From Butyriboletus loyo (lineage: Eukaryota; Basidiomycota; Agaricomycetes; Boletales; Boletaceae), in the NCBI GenBank assembly GCA_038093515.1, contig JBBPSI010000056.1, positions 1 through 64,000 of the forward strand: 64,000 bases of DNA, written 5' to 3'. The notes beneath the pieces are model-generated. The model did no database searches. It had not been told where the DNA came from and saw nothing but the letters and a program-made list of their open reading frames with translations. This document shows positions 58,359 to 64,000 of this stretch, one piece after another. The translations under genes and the position numbers were made by a program. The stretch's first letter is position 1; every line of letters begins with the position of its first letter.

Positions 58359-60790
58359 ATGGAGTGCTATATCTGCCACAATTTGATCGAGCGTCACGAG
58401 TACACCCGCCATGTTGGCTCACATCTCGCTGGCAACGATGTGGATACGCGTTCCCAAACAAACACCACTCTCCCCACCTTTAGCTACGACAAAGTTGATT
58501 ACGATCACTATGGTAGTGTATTTCCCGCGCACTCCGCTCCACGTCGCACTCCACTAGGGCACGATCATCCTTTGCGTCCGGTGACACCGACACCATATCA
58601 CGAATTTCAGTCGGACGACCTAGTGGATTTTCTTCCGCAGCTAACCCCCCCAGAGAATCATCGAAGGGCACACTTTACTCCGTCCCGCTCTCCAGCTCGT
58701 ACCACACGGGTCCCCGATCGTGTCCCCCAACAGGAGACGCCGGCAGGCCAATCTGTTCAGCCAAACGCTTTCCAACTGTGGCTCAAGAACCACACGCACG
58801 ACTCCCCGAAGTACACCACAGTTGATGGGCAAAAGAGTCAACCAGATTCCCAGGTGCAACAACTGATACAGGCTGCCAAAGTCCTACGAGGCACCACCAA
58901 GCAGGAGGTCATCAAGATTGTGGAACAGTTCGGGGGATATTCGTGCAGTGATAAGAAGACTTGCTTGGAGTTAGTCAAAAAGGTTCCGATTTTTCCGGTA
59001 GGACGATTTGCAGCCTGTCGTTCATTCATCTCATGTCCCATGTAGGGTTTGGTTGCTTATACCTATACGCATTTGATTACGTGTCCTCGTGATGGGTGGT
59101 TTTCCAGCGACAATTGGTCCAACCGAGTATCCGAGCTGAAACGGTTGGTAGAGCGCTGGGCGAAGGACGATGATACACGGTGCATTCTATCGTATGACAT
59201 GATAAAGAATAGGCTACTCGAGATCCTTCGTGCGGTAGGTAGTCCCTTACTTTTCACCTTTCAAATTCGACTGATAGTGCTCAGACGGAGGTTAGGCCTG
59301 AAGAACACAAATGTAACTCTGCATTACTGAATGGAACGATGATGCTGAACCAAGATATCCTTAACTTGGCCGCCTTGGCGGCGTTATGCATCACTGGATC
59401 ACAAAAGAATGATATCCTAGACGAGCGCGGAGTTCAAGCCGAAAAGCTTGTCGAGCTCTTCCATAACGTACGTCGAGGGTCTGAGGGTCTGAAGTGGCCA
59501 AAATAAGGTGCTGACAGGGGGCCTAGTTGCTTGAAGCTAATGTTGAACTCGAGGAGGGGTACCGGAGATACTTCTTGAATGCCCTCATCATGTTTTCAAA
59601 AGAATCTGGACGCTGTCCCCGTGGTGTCTACCTTGCTGAGGGTGCGATCAGTGGTCTCGTGTCAGAAAGTCAAGGAGGATTTGGTCTCGTTTACAAAGGC
59701 AAGTATAAAGGCAAGGTCGGTTCCCGTCTAGTCGCTGTAAAGGCCCTCAAACGAGACGACCGCGTAGTTTCGCGTGACTACAACAAGGTGACAACATACG
59801 TTGGTCTGCTTTTCAGAATCGTTTGACTGAGACTTTTGAGACGCGTAGCAACTTTGCAAGGAGGCTATTGTCTGGAGGCATCTACGGCATCGTAACTGCC
59901 TGCCATTGTACGGCATTTACACTATGCCTACGGATGGCCCGAATATCAGTGTTGCGCTTGTCTCTCCTTGGATGGACCAAGGAACGCTATTCAAGTATCT
60001 TGAGCACAACCCTGAAGCAAACCGAACGAAGCTGGTGAGCAGGACTCTTTCTTGCCAGTAACAGTTACCTCACCGATCGTGTAGATATTGGACGTGGTCC
60101 GAGGCTTGAATTACCTGCACTCGATGCAACCGCATGTCGCCCATCGAGATATCAAGCCAGTATGTTTCCTCTCTTCTCCCTGGACCAAGTTTTCACTTCA
60201 CTTCATGCTCGTAGGATAACATCCTCATCACAAGGAAAGGGCATGCATGTCTCGCAGATTTCGGACTTGTATCAACCTTTGATACGGATGATCACTTCCA
60301 CACCGCTCCATCTCAGGTTGTCATGGGTGGTACATGCAATTACATGGCCCCGGAGATCTTTAACGCGGAGACCAGGAAAGCCAAACACGAGGTGAACAAA
60401 CGAGCGTGCGACATGTATGCGTTAGGTTGTACCATCTACGCGGTATGTAAATGCGGCTCTTGTTCAAATAATGGCTCATCACATGTATAGACTTACACGG
60501 GTAGACACCCTTTCCACGGGATCTCCCGTGCACGGATCCCGATCAATGTCATAACCAATCAGCGGCCGGAGTTTCCGGAGGGCAAGATCTCTCCCGACAT
60601 GTGGAGTTTTGTCGAGAACCTATGGGGTCCGGATCCATCGTGGCGCCTGACGGCTCAGATGGCTCTCGACTGGATGGAGGCCAGAGCCTACCAGGAGCGT
60701 GTAGGCACGAGTCTCGCGCCATTCGAAGAAGAATGGGAGTGGAGAGGGCCTCATGACTCTGATAAATGTCTATGGTCTGTATCCCCTTGA
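58359..60790 (+). CDS. Protein kinase with N-terminal CCHH zinc-finger-like module
   Basis: Exons 58359-58997, 59046-59234, 59285-59467, 59527-59787, 59849-60034, 60085-60159, 60215-60442 and 60491-60790; phase-checked: 686 residues. The first 20 residues, MECYICHNLIERHEYTRHVG, give a C-x2-C-x12-H-x4-H finger. A Pro-rich linker and a helical region (LIQAAKVLRGTTKQEVIKIV) precede the kinase: ESQGGFGLVYKGKYKGK, LVAVKALKR, NCLPLYGI, PHVAHRDIKPDNILI, DFGLVSTF, MAPEIFN, DMYALGCTIYA, and GPDPSWRLTAQMAL. The HRDIKPDN, DFG and APE motifs are complete, so it should be active, unlike the HGDL type next door. A zinc finger joined to a kinase is uncommon; it may bind DNA, RNA or a protein partner. Confidence 0.88.
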
Positions 60791-61294
60791 AACGATGTTT
60801 TTTTTTTAGATTCGTGTTTATAATATGTACATCCTGTAGTCACCCCTTGCTGGAAGCCTGGACGTTAGTGATGCTCTAGTATGTATCGTGTGTAGCTAGA
60901 TGGGTGGACTGAAGCACAAGTTGCTCTCCTGGAGTAGTGGATAAAGTTACACTGACCGACTATGTAGTGAACGACGGTACATAGATCTTACGAGAACTGT
61001 GCAGGCAGTGACATAGTCAGGCGGTACCAGGTCCAAATTCAGTCCTCCTAGGAGGGTAGTGCGTGCCGACGCCAAGTGCCAATCTGACGGTGGCAACCCA
61101 GTAAGTGGTGCATTCGGAGTCCTAGTAGTACTAGTACATAATTAACCACCACACCAGCGAGCTCTCTGTCACGCTGTCAGAGTGTTGGTAAGTGATGCGT
61201 ATCGAAGTGTTCAGAACTGCCATGATCCTACTACCGAATACTACTAGAATGCAACGTATCATCAAGACAGGGACGGACAGAAATGAATTCCCTA
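60791..61294. other. Intergenic
   Basis: Kinase 3' flank (a poly-T run at 60797) and the 3' flank of the convergent GTPase gene. No gene. Confidence 0.5.
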
Positions 61295-62797
61295 CTAGTA
61301 AGCGTGCCGAGATATCACATTCGGTCTACCTGCCACGTCCTTCCCAACTGAAACATGTTCCCATACACCCCGTTCCGTCAAGATATCCTGGTCAGTGACT
61401 GGATTCTCCACGTTAATGGTCCTCGCCCGTGGTCTCATCCACAGGGATATTGTGCTCTTGTCCAAACGAGGCCAGGTATTGTGCCTGAAGATCTGCTTGT
61501 CTCCTGCGAGGTTTGCTTTACTGCAGTCGATGCAGCAAGTATTGATGAGGTCCCGCAGTCGTCCCTTTGCCACCTCGACTTCAACGACTGAGTGGCTTAT
61601 GGGCCAATAAGCAATGGAAGGATTGCCAGGCTTCGTGATGACTTCATCCATTGCACCGTTCCACCATTCCTCCGCCGACCATTGGTCCGTGGCCCCGATG
61701 ATTACGACAATCTGTGGAGAAAGATCACCACCATAGGTGGTGTTGAAATGTTCCCATTGCAATTTGACGTCTTCATATTCTCCACCCTCTTTCTCCACGC
61801 AGAAAACAAGCAGATCCGCTCCGCGTTTGACAATCATGTCCTGCTTCATCTCTCCCTCCTTGCCCCGGGATGGTTTCGGTTTTCGTGGAACCTGGTAGAC
61901 ACGAAATAAGCGCTCCGGAGTACATTTCATAGCATCATCGAATGGGAGCATGTTTCGTGACTTCTCATTCACGACCGATACTGGGTTGCGAAGGCTCAAC
62001 GGCCGAGTGAGAGAAAGAGACAGGGTGATAGGGTTGCGAAAGGTGACGGAACGTTGTATGGGAGGTTGGCGGATGGGAGTGTGCCGGGAGACATCGCACA
62101 TGATGACGTTGGGTACGTGAACACCGTGCCCGCTCCTTGGAGACAATATAGTACGGATGTCGGAAAATGCTGTGTCGATCCAGCTGCGTTCAGCTGGCAT
62201 CCATTGCTTGGTGCGACAAGTGGTCGTGATCATCTTGACTAGTGCTGTTCTTGATATCCTGCGTCTTTCCCCCAGAGTGACGTTCCCCATGGCAGACTCA
62301 AGCGTCGTCACGCAAGCATGGTTGTCGAAATGCATCTTCAGTGCCGAGAATTGATTCACGTTTTGCAGCCACCACGTATCCATGTTTCCTTCTTGATTCT
62401 CGAGTCCTGTGATTGCGATTGCGATGGGGACTTTCTTCCGGCAAATCGCAGAGTAAAAGATGTGGTAATTCGTGAGCAGCGCGGATCGGACTCGTGTTCC
62501 ACGCACGCAGTAGACGAGCAGGTCGATGCTGCTTGCCTTGGCCAGGTCGCAGAGGAGTTGCTTGAGATACGCCGCCGCTTTCTCAGCAGGGACAGTTCCT
62601 TGAGCACCCTCGTCTAACCCTGCGGTGTCCCATAAAGCGAAACGCTGATCGTCCAGCTCCACCAGGTGACGCTTATAATCCAGTGTGCATCCGACAGCAC
62701 TGCTGGAGGTTTTGGAAATCTTTTCACTGGCGATCAGGTTGATGATGGAACTCTTGCCTACGCCTGTTTCTCCGAATATTAAGACATTCTTAATCTC
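61295..62797 (-). CDS. Two-module P-loop GTPase (family member 5); 5' exon unresolved
   Basis: Main exon of 500 codons reading from EIKNVLIFGETGVGKSS after an AG acceptor (62798-62799). The usual G1, GCTLDY, G3 DTAGLDEG, VYCVRGTRVRSALLTNYHIF, TGLEN, DTWW and HACVTTL follow, then the second module DLLVFCVEKEG, WEHFNTTYGGDLSPQIVVII, GATDQW and EEWW. The in-frame codon just upstream is TAG, so a 5' exon is required. The frame reading 62825-63007 on the minus strand could supply it if a short 42-base intron is used, but this is unproven. Very similar to member 3, and of exactly equal exon length. Confidence 0.82.
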   Translation of the reverse strand, partial: EIKNVLIFGETGVGKSSIINLIASEKISKTSSSAVGCTLDYKRHLVELDDQRFALWDTAGLDEGAQGTVPAEKAAAYLKQLLCDLAKASSIDLLVYCVRGTRVRSALLTNYHIFYSAICRKKVPIAIAITGLENQEGNMDTWWLQNVNQFSALKMHFDNHACVTTLESAMGNVTLGERRRISRTALVKMITTTCRTKQWMPAERSWIDTAFSDIRTILSPRSGHGVHVPNVIMCDVSRHTPIRQPPIQRSVTFRNPITLSLSLTRPLSLRNPVSVVNEKSRNMLPFDDAMKCTPERLFRVYQVPRKPKPSRGKEGEMKQDMIVKRGADLLVFCVEKEGGEYEDVKLQWEHFNTTYGGDLSPQIVVIIGATDQWSAEEWWNGAMDEVITKPGNPSIAYWPISHSVVEVEVAKGRLRDLINTCCIDCSKANLAGDKQIFRHNTWPRLDKSTISLWMRPRARTINVENPVTDQDILTERGVWEHVSVGKDVAGRPNVISRHAY

Positions 62798-62799
62798 CT

Positions 62800-63606
62800 A
62801 GAATGCTCAGTCAGAGTCCACCCATCACCGACCACAAACACACCTTCCTGGGTTTTCTATCGGCTTTGTTGGAGCCCAAAAATGTTGGCTACCAATGCGT
62901 GTTAGAGTACGTTGCTGAACATCTGAAAAAGAGGGAACCACACCTTTCTGAACAGCAGCATCGGGATGTAGTCGGGTTCGAGGGGTATGTTCGGTACTAC
63001 AGTTCACTCGGATGCGTTGCCCTCAAGACTGATCGCTTTTAGCACGGACGACTCTTCAGGTGCCTAGTACCGCACTAACAACACGGCCGCGGTGGTGACG
63101 GTTTTACCAAGTTCTTGAGTACAGAAACGGCGTGTTCGTCCATACTATGGAACACAGAGGCACTGCAAATCATAGCCTGAACATCGCGTCAAACTCGTGT
63201 CCTGCATGCGGCGTACTCGTTACAGGCCGCCTTGGAGACTTTCGTGGTAAGGCTATGAGTGCAGCGCCTATCATTCATAGGCAAGCAGGACAGTGGGTCC
63301 TAGAAGATGCCGTTTTTGACACTATTGTTTGGTTAGAATTAGGTTAGGTTATATTTTTTTGAATTGGATTGGTGAACAGAAAGTTTACGAAAATAATATG
63401 GGCGCTTGATATACGCTGTGTGAAAGTGGCGACCAAGCCAAGTTAGACTCGCTCCCAACGATCAGCGCTAGAATCTCAACGTTCCAGTCGTAACGGAAAA
63501 AAAAAGACAAGGATCTGGGTAACCTAACGTTCCATAACGTTCAACCCGAACTGAGCGCTGAGTCTACATGTCCACAGCTTCCACCTCGGTGGTTGACCCT
63601 CTTTTC
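62800..63606. other. Divergent promoter region between GTPase members 5 and 6
   Basis: The two genes point away from each other. The possible first exon of member 5 lies here; the rest has no gene. Confidence 0.4.
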
Positions 63607-63613
63607 TATAAAT
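63607..63613 (+). promoter_or_regulatory. TATA box of GTPase member 6
   Basis: TATAAAT in the word TTTCTATAAATG, identical to that before member 2 (minus strand, 19185-19191), 144 bases upstream of the ATG. Confidence 0.55.
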
Positions 63614-63698
63614 GCGGCAGAATACTTCTTTTCCTATGTCCAACCTCCCATCTCGAGTCGTCGCGCTTTAAACACAAATCGAACAGACAAATATAATA

Positions 63699-63756
63699 GT
63701 AAGCGACGCGTTCTTTGATTCTGACTTTCCATACGAAGTGAACAGAGGGTTTTCAG
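63699..63756 (+). other. Probable leader intron before GTPase member 6
   Basis: Donor GTAAGCG at 63699, pyrimidine-rich acceptor ending TTTTCAG at 63756, directly followed by the ATG at 63757; 58 bases. The same AG|ATG design is found in member 2. Confidence 0.5.
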
Positions 63757-64000
63757 ATGTCTCAGGAAATGCTGGCCCCAGACAATCCCCCATCTTATCA
63801 AATCCAACGAGCTTGCACTCCAAACGTGCTTGTTGTTGGCGAGACAGGAGTAGGAAAAAGCTCTGTCATCAACCTCATTGCTGGGGAGCAGCTTGCCGAC
63901 GTATCTTCTAGTGCAAGCGGCTGCACGCTGGAAGCCACTTCGTACGACGTCGTTCTCAGCGACAACCAGGGAGTCGGTCATCACATCCGTCTGTTTGATA
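63757..64000 (+). CDS. P-loop GTPase, single-domain type (family member 6), partial
   Basis: Runs off the right edge after 81 codons. N-terminus SQEMLAPDNPPSYQIQ, then NVLVVGETGVGKSSVINLIA, G2-like ASGCTLEA, and LSDNQGVGHHIRLFD at the edge, where the G3 motif should follow. Almost residue-for-residue like member 2 (PPSYETQ, SGCTME, LPDNQGLSHHIRLFD), so it is expected to be a short protein of about 300 residues. Confidence 0.85.
   Translation, partial: MSQEMLAPDNPPSYQIQRACTPNVLVVGETGVGKSSVINLIAGEQLADVSSSASGCTLEATSYDVVLSDNQGVGHHIRLFD

Overview
This window looks like nuclear DNA from a basidiomycete fungus, most likely an agaricomycete. The coding genes are split by many GT-AG introns of about 47-60 bases. 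Several encoded proteins are typical of that group: a myosin-motor chitin synthase, Ser/Thr/Tyr-like kinases with an HGDL catalytic loop, and families of P-loop GTPases resembling AIG1/IMAP proteins. Gene models marked 'phase-checked' were built by hand from splice signals, and their exon lengths sum to a whole number of codons.

Layout. 1-2.2 kb: the 3' part of a Mei2-like RNA-binding gene, a mitochondrial cox1 insertion (NUMT) with a fold-back inverted repeat at its left edge, and the 5'-truncated end of a coiled-coil gene with a possible ELL-like tail. 3.2-12.8 kb: core genes, namely a Mdm31-type mitochondrial inner-membrane protein, a 20-exon sugar transporter, a small secreted protein and a Bax-inhibitor-1 family membrane protein. 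13-41 kb: a gene-poor accessory region with a decayed P450, four P-loop GTPases, two relics of a C2-domain-like gene, a diverged non-genic duplication, and two low-complexity Ser/Pro-rich hypothetical genes. 42-54.9 kb: a dense housekeeping block, namely chitin synthase, the SNARE Use1, an API5 homologue, a homocysteine S-methyltransferase-like protein and ribosomal protein S0. 55-61 kb: two protein kinases, one carrying an N-terminal CCHH zinc-finger-like module. 61-64 kb: two more P-loop GTPases, the last cut by the window end.

The most distinctive feature is the dispersed family of six GTPases. Three (16.8, 18.1 and 63.8 kb) are short single-domain proteins; the last is seen only in part. 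Three (22.3, 35.7 and 61.3 kb) are about 470-500 residues and carry a second C-terminal module. That module repeats the late part of the G domain (hydrophobic strand, G4-like strand, WW motif) without a P-loop, so it looks like a pseudo-GTPase. All six replace the canonical G4 motif N/TKxD with T-G/N-L-E-N where it is visible, and the five complete copies share an H-A-C-V/I-T block. Their family relationship to AIG1/IMAP, TOC or septin-like GTPases is inferred; any role in immunity, membranes or self-recognition is speculation.

Large intergenic stretches (9.8-10.7, 15.2-16.8, 26.8-30.7, 32.0-35.7, 37.1-38.2 and 56.9-58.3 kb) show no gene I can support. I found no convincing tRNA, rRNA, CRISPR array or intact transposon.
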